Shown: piece after piece, positions 36,858-45,009 of the stretch
How positions within the stretch are numbered: position 1 is the stretch's first letter
How the letters are laid out: each line of letters opens with the position of its first letter
Assembly (NCBI GenBank): GCA_965221295.1
Contig: OZ244879.1
Location: 2,418,001-2,482,000 of the forward strand
Length of the DNA: 64,000 nucleotides
Source: Bin87 sp965221295
Lineage (GTDB): Bacteria > Chloroflexota > Dehalococcoidia > Lucifugimonadales > UBA3495
Direction: 5' to 3'
Made by a program: the position numbers and the translations under genes
Notes under the pieces: generated by a model
Told to the model about the DNA's origin: nothing
What the model saw: the letters and a program-made list of their open reading frames with translations, nothing else
Databases searched by the model: none

Positions 36858-38069
36858 CTATCCCTCGAAATAGCCTTCCTCGTGGAACAATTCGGCCAAT
36901 CGGGCGATGCCTTCCCGGATCTCCTCGGGCGAGTTGTGGCTGTAGGTTAGTCTCAGGTAGTTGTTGCGACCCCGGTCGGCGCGGAATACGCCACCGGGGT
37001 TGTACTTGACATCGCGCTCGGTCGCCTTGCGCAGCGTGGCCCAGGTGTCCGCGCCTTCCGGCAGGCGGGCGAACACCAACATCCCTCCTTGGGGACGCGA
37101 CCAATCGCAAAACGCCGGGAAATTCTGTTGCAGGGCGTCCAACATGGCGTCGCGGCGAACCTGCAACGCGTTGCGGACCGTTTCGATGTGCTGCGTCTCG
37201 CGTTCGCGCAGGTATTCGTACACCATCATGGTTGCCAGGTGGCTGACGCCGCGGCGAGGCAGGTTCTCCGAATTCACCTGGGGCAACGCTTCCCTCACGG
37301 CGGGCGGCAGAACTCCAAACCCTACGCGCAGCCCGCAGCCCAAAAGCTTGGTGAAGGACGATACGTACATCACGTCGCCCTGGTCGCTGAGACCAGCAAA
37401 GGACCTGGGCAAGGGGTCGCCGTCGATCCGGAAGTCGGCGTACGATTCGTTCTCCAGAACCGGAACGTTGTACTTTTGGGCGATGTCCAGCAGGGCGCGC
37501 CGACGTGATTCCGGCGGGGTGAAACCCAACGGATTTTGGTAAACCGGAATCATCCACACGAACTTGGGGCTGCGGCCGGCGGCGGCCAAACTGTCCAAGG
37601 CTTCCTCCAAGGCGTCGGGCAGCATTCCATCGTCGTCGCAGGCGACATGAATGGGTTCCGCACCGCGTTCCAGCATCATGCGGAGGCTGCCCATGTAGGT
37701 GAACTCCTCGACCAGAACCGCGTCGCCTGGGTTGATGAAGGAATCCAGGATGATACTGATAGCCCCTCCGGCTCCGTCGGAAATGAACACATCGTCCGGT
37801 GATGCGTTGAAGCCCCGGTTCGTCGCCAGCCGCTCGGCGATCAGCTCTCGCAGGCCGTTGTGGCCATTGGGCGGCGGGTATGCCGCCAGCGAGTTGGGGC
37901 CGCCTGATTCCAAGCCGGCGCGGATCGCATCCAGGTAACTGGTGGCGTTGATGACCTCAGGAACGGCGTTGGTGATGGAAAATACGTACTTGACCTGGGC
38001 ATTGCTGCCCTCCGGCATGGAAACCGACCGAGGCAGGTTGTTGGCGAACAGTGACGCGTAATCTACCAT
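36858..38069 (-). CDS. PLP-dependent aminotransferase, class I/II
   Basis: 403 residues of the fold-type I aminotransferase group related to 2-aminoadipate and MocR-type enzymes, but without a GntR domain. The PLP lysine is in SSFTKLLGCGLRVGF (Lys about 238). The N-terminal substrate loop includes YPPPNGHNGLRE, and VLVEEFTYMG and NPLGFTPP are also typical. The ATG has AGGAGGCGCCC just upstream. Substrate unknown. It is convergent with the redoxin selenoprotein gene. Confidence 0.9.
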   Translation of the reverse strand: MVDYASLFANNLPRSVSMPEGSNAQVKYVFSITNAVPEVINATSYLDAIRAGLESGGPNSLAAYPPPNGHNGLRELIAERLATNRGFNASPDDVFISDGAGGAISIILDSFINPGDAVLVEEFTYMGSLRMMLERGAEPIHVACDDDGMLPDALEEALDSLAAAGRSPKFVWMIPVYQNPLGFTPPESRRRALLDIAQKYNVPVLENESYADFRIDGDPLPRSFAGLSDQGDVMYVSSFTKLLGCGLRVGFGVLPPAVREALPQVNSENLPRRGVSHLATMMVYEYLRERETQHIETVRNALQVRRDAMLDALQQNFPAFCDWSRPQGGMLVFARLPEGADTWATLRKATERDVKYNPGGVFRADRGRNNYLRLTYSHNSPEEIREGIARLAELFHEEGYFEG

Positions 38070-38094
38070 TGGGCGCCTCCTTTGGCGTCGTCGG

Positions 38095-38130
38095 GATGGA
38101 TAGGATCCGGCAGATGGATTGGATCCGGCA
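38095..38130. repeat. 18-base tandem repeat, two copies
   Basis: GATGGATAGGATCCGGCA (38095-38112) and the one-mismatch copy at 38113-38130, in the 87-base gap between two minus-strand genes. Confidence 0.85.
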
Positions 38131-38156
38131 AGTGAACTATTTTGCGCAGGCGGGGT

Positions 38157-39359
38157 TCAATGAGCAGTTCGTCGGTTGCGCTCCGCCACGCCGGCGCGGA
38201 CTAACGGGATGAGTTCGCGGCCATATTCGGCAGCGTCCGCCAACGGATCGAATCCGCGGATTATAAACGCGGAACAACCGAGGTCATAGTAGGCCAGCAG
38301 GGAATCCGCCACCTGTTGCGGCGTTCCCACCAGGCAGGTGGTGCTGCCGGACGCTCCGCTGGCCGCGGCAATGGGCATCCACAGTCGTTCGTCGTGCACG
38401 TTGTCCTCGGCCGCGAAGCGAAGCAGACGCCACGCCCCTTCGGACTGGGGGCGCGTGGGAACGCCTGGCGTGACGCGTCCCGCGGTGGCTTCCGTCACGC
38501 GGGCGAGGATCCGCTCGGCCCGTTCCCACGCCTTATTTTCAGTGTCGGCGAGGATCGGGCGCGCCGACAGGCTGAAACGCATGGCGGATGGGTCACGGCC
38601 CGCCGCGGCAACACGGCCACGCACATCGGCGATGCGTTCGGCGATGGCGGCGCGAGGTTCGCCCCACAACGCGAAGAGGTCCGCGCGGCGGCTGGCAACG
38701 TCCAACGCGGCGTCGGAAGCGCCGCCAAAGAACAGCGGGACATGGGGTTGTTGGCGGCAACGAGCCTGGCTGTAGGCGTTCTCCAACCTGTAGAACTGGC
38801 CCTTGTGGTCAAAGGGTTCCTGTTCGGTCCAGATGCGGCGCATCACCGACAGGTATTCGTCGGTGCGGCGATAGCGGGCGTCATGATCCAGCCAGTCGCC
38901 ATCCTGCCGCTGCTCCACGTCGTTGCCGCCGGTGATGATGTGCAGTGCGATACGCCCGCCGGTGAGCTGGTCCAGCGTGGCGGCTTTGCGAGCGGCCAGG
39001 GTCGGCGCTACGAACCCGGGGCGATGCGCGATCAGATAACCCAATTTGGAGGTATGGGCGGCGGCGAAGCCGGCCACTTCGAAACCGTCTGAAGTTGACG
39101 ACGAATAGCCGGTGAGGACCATATCGAACCCGGCGGCCTCATGGGTTCGAGCGAAATCCAAAATGTAGTCAGGATCGACGCCGGATGGCACCTCGGCGCC
39201 TGGATTGATGCCGCCGCCGAACAGGCTAAGGGTGGCGCCTCGATTGGCGTTGGATTCTCGCACGACACCGATCATGCCGATGATAGTAACGCCATCGTCG
39301 CTGTACACGCTGGGTAAAATCGACCCGTTTCCAGGTCCATTGCGGTTGCTCTCGCTCAT
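38157..39359 (-). CDS. LLM-class flavin-dependent oxidoreductase, SsuD-like
   Basis: 400 residues, luciferase-like fold close to alkanesulfonate monooxygenase SsuD. HIITGGNDVEQRQDGDWLDHDARYRRTDEYL is highly like SsuD, as are the IAHRPGFVAPTLAARKAATLDQLTGGRIAL region and DLFALWGEP. This suggests FMNH2-dependent oxidation, possibly desulfonation, supplied with reduced flavin by a separate reductase. Its 5' side is a long gap with a candidate structured RNA on the other strand. RBS GGGGAA lies about ten bases before ATG 39359. Confidence 0.88.
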   Translation of the reverse strand: MSESNRNGPGNGSILPSVYSDDGVTIIGMIGVVRESNANRGATLSLFGGGINPGAEVPSGVDPDYILDFARTHEAAGFDMVLTGYSSSTSDGFEVAGFAAAHTSKLGYLIAHRPGFVAPTLAARKAATLDQLTGGRIALHIITGGNDVEQRQDGDWLDHDARYRRTDEYLSVMRRIWTEQEPFDHKGQFYRLENAYSQARCRQQPHVPLFFGGASDAALDVASRRADLFALWGEPRAAIAERIADVRGRVAAAGRDPSAMRFSLSARPILADTENKAWERAERILARVTEATAGRVTPGVPTRPQSEGAWRLLRFAAEDNVHDERLWMPIAAASGASGSTTCLVGTPQQVADSLLAYYDLGCSAFIIRGFDPLADAAEYGRELIPLVRAGVAERNRRTAH

Positions 39360-39484
39360 GCTGACGGTTCCCCGGATCCCATTAGTTAGTTGGAATTCAG
39401 TTGATCGGCATTCAGTCTATCGCATTTGCGATTTTTGCGGCCCTATCGCGGACCAATTCGCCGAAATTCAGCGTGTGGATGGTG

Positions 39485-39513
39485 TTGACAGACATCCGAT
39501 TTGACTATACTAT
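39485..39513 (+). promoter_or_regulatory. Promoter of a candidate structured RNA
   Basis: TTGACA at 39485-39490, 17 bases, TACTAT at 39508-39513 (TATACT at 39506 overlaps it). It points rightward, away from the divergent SsuD-like gene. Predicted transcription start is near 39520. Confidence 0.65.
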
Positions 39514-39519
39514 GTATTC

Positions 39520-39830
39520 GTGGCGCTGGGGTTGCAGGGAAGCCCCACTCGCCGAAACCCGATGGCAACCAGCCGTCGTCATTGCAGGAGGTTGAAAATG
39601 GTTTCGCTGGTAACGCTGAACCATAGTTGGCATTTCCCCTGTAAACGCCCCGTTGGCTTGGCCAGCGTCGCGTAACGACGCAGCGGACGAGCCGACCGGG
39701 GCGCAGCGCATCGACCGGCCGGCATGGTGGCGCCAAGTAAGCCACCGCTGAAGGGGCACAGCCAAAATAGCGCCTCTTCGGCAAACTTCCGGGCACAGCC
39801 GGAAGGGGCGGGCAAGGCTCGATAGCGTAA
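39520..39830 (+). ncRNA. Candidate structured RNA of unknown family
   Basis: About 310 bases after a strong promoter and with no protein gene of ordinary size. Hairpins seen: TGGGG/CCCCA at about 39527-39548. ATGGTT/AACCAT at 39598-39624. CGCCCCG-TTGGCTTG paired with CGAGCCGA-CCGGGGCG at about 39646-39702, containing CGTCG-CGTAA-CGACG. GGTGGC/GCCACC at about 39726-39746. A long-range helix TTGGC/GCCAA and CCCC/GGGG brackets the last two and would make a three-way junction. CTTCCGG/CCGGAAG near 39786-39804 competes with CGCCTCTTC/GAAGGGGCG. I could not match it to tmRNA, RNase P RNA, SRP RNA or a named riboswitch. Confidence 0.5.
39598..39675 (+). CDS. Tiny ORF within the structured-RNA region
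   Basis: 25 codons from ATG to TAA, preceded by an excellent AGGAGG (39587-39592, about six bases before the ATG). The peptide starts MVSLVTLNHSW and ends GLASVA. The start codon and next bases pair with AACCAT at 39619-39624, so folding could hide them. It may be a leader peptide; no downstream gene on this strand was found, which argues against classical attenuation. Confidence 0.35.
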   Translation: MVSLVTLNHSWHFPCKRPVGLASVA

Positions 39831-39870
39831 AATTGGGCCGGAGCGCCGACTGTTGGTCGGGTTCCGGCCC
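39829..39870 (-). terminator. Rho-independent terminator of the MocA-like gene
   Basis: On the minus strand GGGCCGG/CCGGCCC (39870-39835) with an inner CCGAC/GTCGG pair is followed by AATTTT. It is 33 bases beyond the stop of the nucleotidyltransferase gene at 39903. Confidence 0.7.
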
Positions 39871-39902
39871 CATCGTTTGCCGAAATCTGCTGGCGCCGGC
39901 TA

Positions 39903-40544
39903 CTAGCCTGGCCGTGATTCCGCCAGGGCCGCTTGATATTGCTCCGGCGTGTTTACATCCCATAGCAATTCCGGGGAACCCAGTTCCACCCGTTGGGTGT
40001 CGTCTTGGCGCCGTTGGGTCACGGCGCGCAAACCTTGGGTGATTTCGTCGATTTCCAGCAGTTCCTGATACAAACTCCCGCTGATGGCTATCGGGTGGCC
40101 ACCCTTGCCACCGCAGGTTGGGATGGTGATCAACGCGTTGCCGTTTTGGTGCGCCGCCAAGACATCCCGGATGACCGCGGCGCTGCGAGGTTGGTCAACA
40201 TTCAGCAACAGTACTGACCCTCTGGAGTCCGGCTTTTTGGGCAGTCCGCGCAGCCCGGCCTTAATGGAAGTAGTCTTGCCTTCCGCATATTGTCCGTTGA
40301 CCACACAGCGCACATTGCCAACCGAATAGACGTCCCGGTTGGCTCCAATGCGGGCCTGGAGTTCATCGGCGCGGTGGCCCAGAACCACGACCACCACGTC
40401 GGCGCCGGCTTCGCGGAGGGCGCAAATCTGGTGAATAATCAAGGGCCGGCCATGCCAGTCGAGCAGAGCCTTCAGGGTACCCATGCGCCGAGACACCCCG
40501 GCGGCGAGTAGGATGGCGGCGGCGTACGGTGGCTGTGTCGGCAA
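39903..40544 (-). CDS. MobA/MocA-like molybdenum-cofactor nucleotidyltransferase
   Basis: 213 residues of the MobA-like NTP-transferase fold. The nucleotide-binding signature LLAAGVSRRMGTLKALLDWHGRPL is at the N-terminus. VLLLNVDQPR holds the metal-binding aspartate, and GGKGGHPIAISGSLYQEL is the later conserved region. By family this is a molybdopterin cytidylyl- or guanylyltransferase. TTG at 40544 is used as start, without a strong RBS. The upstream neighbour (40589) is an XdhC-family gene on the same strand, reinforcing a molybdo-enzyme maturation role. Confidence 0.85.
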   Translation of the reverse strand: MPTQPPYAAAILLAAGVSRRMGTLKALLDWHGRPLIIHQICALREAGADVVVVVLGHRADELQARIGANRDVYSVGNVRCVVNGQYAEGKTTSIKAGLRGLPKKPDSRGSVLLLNVDQPRSAAVIRDVLAAHQNGNALITIPTCGGKGGHPIAISGSLYQELLEIDEITQGLRAVTQRRQDDTQRVELGSPELLWDVNTPEQYQAALAESRPG

Positions 40545-40588
40545 GGCGGATGCGCTGCTATGGAATTCTGCCGTGGATTTCCGGGGGT

Positions 40589-41725
40589 TCAGTCTGCTGG
40601 CACGCCTATGGCGCGATTGGCGCGGCGCTCGGCGCGTTCGAGGTACCAGTCATCCATGGTCATGGGGCTGCCCTTCCCGCCCCGGCGAATCATGATGATC
40701 TCCGACATGATGCTTACCGCCAACTCCTCGGGCTCCAAAGCGCCGATGTCCAGCCCGATGGGAGCGCGCACCTCCGCCAGGCGCTCGCGGGACGTTCCCT
40801 CCTGCAGCAGTCGCTGGTAGATCATCAAGGTCTTGCGCCGGCTGCCCAAAAGGCCGATGTAGCGGGCGCGTGTGGTCAACGCTGACTCCAGGGCCACGTC
40901 GTCAAACCAATGGCCCCGGGACGCGACCACGATGAAGCTGTTGACGTTGATGTCCAAGCGCTGGGCCCAGTCGGTGTAGGGGGCGACTATGGTTTCTTCG
41001 GCATAGGGGAAGCGGTCGGGGTTGGAAAAGTCCTCGCGGTCATCTACGACGTACACACGGTAGCCGAGACGGTGGGCCAGATCCGCAGTGGCCTTGCCTA
41101 CGTGCCCGCCGCCAACCATGACCAGAGTGGGCGGAGTAGTGAAACCTTCCACGAACAGTTCGGTCTGGCTGTCGATGGCGACTGACTCGTTCGCCCCAAC
41201 AGCGGCGACCCGTGCCGCGACCTCCAGGGCCATCTCATCAAGTTCTGCGGTTCCGATGCCGCCGGCGACGGAACCATCAGAGCGGAGCAGCAGCTTGGCG
41301 CCCAGAGGCGCAACGCCGCCATCGGAACGGACAACGGTCGCGAGGGCGGCGGGTTCCGCGCCGTCATAAGCGCCCATCAGTTCGTTGCCAATGTCGGCGA
41401 AATCGTCGGAGTCCCAAAAAGGCTCCAGGTAGAAGTACATCGTGCCGCCGCAGACCAACCCGTCGCGGGCGGCAATGTCCTCGTTGAGGTAATAGTCCTT
41501 GAACTCTGGGCCGCCCTGATTGCGTAGAATCTCGCGGGCCGCGAACCAGATGTCGCCCTCCACACAGCCGCCGCCCAGGGTTCCTACCGCGGAACCGTCC
41601 TGGCGCACCAGGAGCATGGCCCCGGCCTTCTGCGGCGTTGACCCCTTGGTGCGAACCACCGTGGCGAGAACGCACGGGTTGCCCGACTCCAGTTGATTGA
41701 CGGCTTCCTGGATTGCTTCGCGCAC
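40589..41725 (-). CDS. XdhC-family protein
   Basis: 378 residues with the N-terminal XdhC/CoxI domain (LATVVRTKGSTPQKAGAML, GTLGGGCVEGDI) and a C-terminal Rossmann domain (MVGGGHVGKATADLAHRLGY). XdhC proteins insert sulfurated molybdenum cofactor into xanthine dehydrogenase-type enzymes. The GTG start has GGGAGGTGA six bases upstream. It lies 44 bases upstream of a MocA-like gene, but no molybdo-hydroxylase is in the window. Confidence 0.88.
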   Translation of the reverse strand: MREAIQEAVNQLESGNPCVLATVVRTKGSTPQKAGAMLLVRQDGSAVGTLGGGCVEGDIWFAAREILRNQGGPEFKDYYLNEDIAARDGLVCGGTMYFYLEPFWDSDDFADIGNELMGAYDGAEPAALATVVRSDGGVAPLGAKLLLRSDGSVAGGIGTAELDEMALEVAARVAAVGANESVAIDSQTELFVEGFTTPPTLVMVGGGHVGKATADLAHRLGYRVYVVDDREDFSNPDRFPYAEETIVAPYTDWAQRLDINVNSFIVVASRGHWFDDVALESALTTRARYIGLLGSRRKTLMIYQRLLQEGTSRERLAEVRAPIGLDIGALEPEELAVSIMSEIIMIRRGGKGSPMTMDDWYLERAERRANRAIGVPAD

Positions 41726-41785
41726 GAAGTCACCTCCCTGGGGTCTCCTCTGGCGTGGGAGTTGTTAATGGCCATTATACTCCAA

Positions 41786-41878
41786 TCGCGACGGTGGCAG
41801 GCGCGACGGTGGCAGGCGCGACGGGGTCACGCGCATCGGAAGCGCTTCCATCGGTAGCACACCCATCGGTGGCATGAA
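41786..41878. repeat. Two sets of 15-base tandem repeats
   Basis: Three copies of about GCGCGACGGTGGCAG at 41786-41800, 41801-41815 and 41816-41830 are followed, after three bases, by three copies beginning CATCGG at 41834-41848, 41849-41863 and 41864-41878. They fill the gap between xdhC-like and ispG. The period of 15 equals five codons, but no coding frame is convincing. Confidence 0.85.
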
Positions 41879-41954
41879 GAATCGGCAATCGTGTATGATT
41901 GACAGCCGACATGAGGCGCGAGTTTCCAGGCGATTTTTTGACGGCGGTGTGACC

Positions 41955-43088
41955 ATGATCATGACCAAACGACGTGTTACCAAGCCGGTGTATGTGGGAG
42001 GCGTCAAGGTTGGCGGCGGCGCAGACGTGACCGTCCAATCCATGACCAAGACCGACACCCGCGACGTGAAATCCACCGTGCGCCAGATTCACGAATTGGA
42101 AGAGGCGGGATGCGAGATCATCCGCTCGGCGGTTCCTGACATGGAGGCCGCCCAGGCAATGGCTGAGATCAAAAAACAGATCCGCATTCCTCTGGTCGCC
42201 GACATTCATTTCCATTATCAACTGGCGTTGGAGTGCGCTGCCGGCGGTGTGGACTGCCTGAGGCTCAATCCCGGCAACCTGCGCAACGAAGAACAGGTGC
42301 GAGAAGTGGTAAGGGCCGCGAAGGAGCGCGGCATTCCCATCCGCATCGGCGTCAATTTTGGCAGTCTACCGCCAGTTGGAGGCATCGGCCGAACGCGCGG
42401 ATTCTCCAGGCACATGGACCTGGTGAACCAGTTGCCCAAAGCGCAGGACGCCCAAGAGGGCGACTACAGCGTAGTTGACCATATGGTGGCTACGGCTTTG
42501 TGGGAAATCAGCCTGTTGGAACAGCAGGACTTCGACCAGATCAAAATCTCCATGAAGGCGTTCGACGTGCCCACCACCGTTGAGGCGTATCGCAGGTTGG
42601 GCGAAATGACCCCATACCCTCTGCACTTGGGCATCACCGAGGCCGGCACCGCAAAGTCCGGGTCGATTCGGACCGCCGTGGGATTGGGCGTACTGCTCTA
42701 CGAGGGGATCGGCGACACCATCCGCGTGTCGTTGAGCGACGACAGCGTGGAGGAGGTGATCGCTGGCTACGAGATTCTGAAATCCCTGAACCTGCGGGAC
42801 AAGGGCGCGGTGATGGTCGCTTGCCCCAGTTGCGGTCGCGCCGACGTGGACATCAGGAAACTGGCCAACGATGTGGACGCCCTGCTGAAGGGTACGAACA
42901 AGAACATCAAAGTCGCGGTGATGGGCTGCGAGGTCAACGGGCCTGGTGAGGCCAAGGACGCCGACGTTGGGATCGCCGCTGGCGCGGGTCGGGCGATCAT
43001 ATTCCGCAAGGGCGAAAAGGTGCGGGTGGTGCCAGAGGCCGAAATGCTGGACGCGCTGATGGAAGAGATCGAGCAGACACCGGTATAA
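41955..43088 (+). CDS. ispG: 4-hydroxy-3-methylbut-2-enyl-diphosphate synthase
   Basis: [4Fe-4S] enzyme of the MEP isoprenoid pathway, converting MEcPP to HMBPP; about 377 residues. VGGGADVTVQSMTKTDTRD and IPLVADIHFHYQLALECA are family signatures. The C-terminal cluster ligands lie in ACPSCGRADVDI and MGCEVNGPGEAKDADVGIA. Either ATG 41955 or ATG 41961 starts it; the frame is open 27 residues further upstream, but that part is not conserved. It supplies precursors to the prenyl synthase of the hopanoid operon, 9 kb away. Confidence 0.96.
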   Translation: MIMTKRRVTKPVYVGGVKVGGGADVTVQSMTKTDTRDVKSTVRQIHELEEAGCEIIRSAVPDMEAAQAMAEIKKQIRIPLVADIHFHYQLALECAAGGVDCLRLNPGNLRNEEQVREVVRAAKERGIPIRIGVNFGSLPPVGGIGRTRGFSRHMDLVNQLPKAQDAQEGDYSVVDHMVATALWEISLLEQQDFDQIKISMKAFDVPTTVEAYRRLGEMTPYPLHLGITEAGTAKSGSIRTAVGLGVLLYEGIGDTIRVSLSDDSVEEVIAGYEILKSLNLRDKGAVMVACPSCGRADVDIRKLANDVDALLKGTNKNIKVAVMGCEVNGPGEAKDADVGIAAGAGRAIIFRKGEKVRVVPEAEMLDALMEEIEQTPV

Positions 43089-43135
43089 TTGAAGAGGTGG
43101 CCGATTGCCAAGCCGGCAAACGGGAGGTGGTCAAA

Positions 43136-43309
43136 ATGCGCACGGCAGTCAACGTAGTTCGGATGATATTCTTCGCTTCTTTTGCACTGGCGCTAATTGC
43201 CGGATGGAGGGACGATCTCGGGTTAACGTTGTGGGCGTTGGCCGTGGCAATTCCGACATCCCCAATTTTGGTGTCGTTCGCGCTTTCGCCGCCAGGCAGA
43301 GATGATTGA
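43136..43309 (+). CDS. Small two-helix membrane protein
   Basis: 57 residues from ATG 43136, which has GGGAGGTGG about six bases before it. Two hydrophobic helices cover most of it (VVRMIFFASFALALIAG and LTLWALAVAIPTSPILVSFAL), and it ends in PPGRDD. It follows ispG on the same strand, and its stop overlaps the possible TTG start of the next gene, so the two small genes are likely one transcript. No family is recognised. Confidence 0.6.
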   Translation: MRTAVNVVRMIFFASFALALIAGWRDDLGLTLWALAVAIPTSPILVSFALSPPGRDD

Positions 43310-43332
43310 GCAAAGGAAGAGCCAACTTTGTC

Positions 43333-43704
43333 ATGAATTTCAAGGCGTTCTTTACGCGTATCCAGATGTTCATGCCAGCATTTTACGGCGTTCTGGCAGC
43401 TTCCTTGATGCTTACGGCGTTCGCAATGGGCATACGTGAGCTGGCTAATTTTGAGAAATTACCCGAGCGTCCGTTTGATTCGCTTACGGTTATCATCGCC
43501 ATTCTGGTTGGCTCTATCTTGGGCTCAGCTGCTCTGGCTACTCTCGTTCAATATTTGTTCTCCAACGCTGGAGGACGAGGAGTCCGTGCCGTGGGTCGAG
43601 ATCTTGGTCCAATTTTTGAGAGGCATGTCAAGTGGTTTTCTTACGTCATTGGACCGGTGATCGCTAGCTATGGCGTGGTACGTATCATCGAGGCCTTGAG
43701 ATGA
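43333..43704 (+). CDS. Small membrane protein, unknown function
   Basis: About 123 residues from ATG 43333 (TTG 43306 would add nine). Three hydrophobic helices: MPAFYGVLAASLMLTAFAMG, SLTVIIAILVGSILGSAALA and SYVIGPVIASYGVVRI. GGAAGAG-type RBS lies upstream. It follows another small membrane gene and precedes an acyl-CoA dehydrogenase-like gene. No family is recognised, and G+C is slightly lower than around it. Confidence 0.55.
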   Translation: MNFKAFFTRIQMFMPAFYGVLAASLMLTAFAMGIRELANFEKLPERPFDSLTVIIAILVGSILGSAALATLVQYLFSNAGGRGVRAVGRDLGPIFERHVKWFSYVIGPVIASYGVVRIIEALR

Positions 43705-43738
43705 TTGCTGAGATGGGCATGTGTAAAGGCAATACAGA

Positions 43739-44980
43739 ATGACCGCGACTTTCTCCTCAACCGCTGAAATCGCCCCGTTTGACGTAGCCTCCCTGGAGGC
43801 TTCGGGCATCCCGACGTTCCCCGAGGACCGGGAGGAATTGCGGCACAGCCTGCTGGAAGCGATCGCCCGCATCAGGCCGATCCTTGAGGCAGACGCCGAC
43901 GCCAACGACGCGGGGGAAACGCTGGCCTGGTCATCGGTGGTGGCGCTGTACCGTGAAGGCCTGTTGTCCTTGAAGGTTCCACGCGAGTTGGGCGGGCCGG
44001 AGGTTGACCCAAAACTCTACCTGGAATTGTGCGACGAGTTGTGTTACATCAACCCTTCGGCCGGATGGTGCGCGTTCATCAACAGCACCAGCGCGGCATG
44101 GGTCGGCGCGTTCTTGCCGGATTCCGGCGCCAGGCGCATATTTTCGCGCGGTCGTATGCCCATTGTCTCCGGCGCCATCATTCCTCGCGGCTTGGCGACG
44201 CCAGTGGACGGCGGTTGGACGGTCAGCGGCCGTTGGCCCTTCGCCAGCGGTTCTGGTCATTCCTCATGGGTTCTGGCCGGCTTTCGCATCGTGCGCCACG
44301 ATGTGCCCGGACCAGAACACATGATAATGGCTTGCCCAGTTGAAGACGTGCAGTTTCTGCGCAACTGGCAGGTCATGGGTTTGCAGGGAACGGGCAGCCA
44401 GGACTTCGCGCTTACGGATTATTTCGTGCCCGAAGATATGGCGTTCGACCTCCTCACCACGAATCCGCGGCAGGGCGGGCCACAGTTCTGGCTGGGCCGA
44501 CCCGGGTTCGTGACCACCGACCATGCCGCCTTCGCGTTGGGAGTAGCCAGGCGAGCCCTGGATGAAATCGCGCTCCAGGCTGGTTCGTACCAACGCGGCT
44601 ACCTGTCATCGCCCATCGCTCAGAGAGGCGCGCTCCATCACGATTTGGGTCGCTGTGACCAACAGATTAGGGCAGCCCGGGCGCTATGCCGGGAGGCTCT
44701 GGATCAGGCGTGGGAGTTCTGTCTCCGAGGAGAACGGCCGGACTTGGAAAGTCAGCTGCGGTTGCGGGGCGCCTGCGCGTACGCCACCGACGTGGCCTGT
44801 CAGGTCGCCACCACCGCCTTCCGCTACGGAGGGGGCAACGCGATCTACAGCGACCGAATCCTGCAGCGATGCTTGCGAGACATCAACGCCGCTGCCCAAC
44901 ACTTCATGGTGAACACGAGCGCCTACGACAACCTGGGCCAGTTTCGGCTTGGGATGGCCAACGTCAACGCGATGGGATAG
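43739..44980 (+). CDS. Acyl-CoA dehydrogenase-like flavoprotein
   Basis: 413 residues with the acyl-CoA dehydrogenase fold: N-terminal helical domain (GLLSLKVPRELGG), middle beta domain (GGWTVSGRWPFASGSGHSSWVLAG, MGLQGTGSQDFALTDYFVP) and C-terminal helical domain (YGGGNAIYSDRILQRCLRDINAAAQH). The last resembles the HpaB/HsaA-type monooxygenase or DszC-like group more than classical beta-oxidation enzymes. Substrate unknown. It ends 29 bases before proS. Confidence 0.87.
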   Translation: MTATFSSTAEIAPFDVASLEASGIPTFPEDREELRHSLLEAIARIRPILEADADANDAGETLAWSSVVALYREGLLSLKVPRELGGPEVDPKLYLELCDELCYINPSAGWCAFINSTSAAWVGAFLPDSGARRIFSRGRMPIVSGAIIPRGLATPVDGGWTVSGRWPFASGSGHSSWVLAGFRIVRHDVPGPEHMIMACPVEDVQFLRNWQVMGLQGTGSQDFALTDYFVPEDMAFDLLTTNPRQGGPQFWLGRPGFVTTDHAAFALGVARRALDEIALQAGSYQRGYLSSPIAQRGALHHDLGRCDQQIRAARALCREALDQAWEFCLRGERPDLESQLRLRGACAYATDVACQVATTAFRYGGGNAIYSDRILQRCLRDINAAAQHFMVNTSAYDNLGQFRLGMANVNAMG

Positions 44981-45009
44981 GCGGAAATGCGGAGAGGCGC
45001 TGCACATCC

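Noticed and set aside
39520..39600. SAM-I (S-box) riboswitch
   Set aside because: GAAACCC and GGCAACC look suggestive, but the kink-turn, P1 closing stem and a downstream methionine gene are missing.
39520..39830. tmRNA
   Set aside because: No tRNA-like acceptor and TpsiC arms, and the tiny ORF does not end in a degradation-tag-like sequence.
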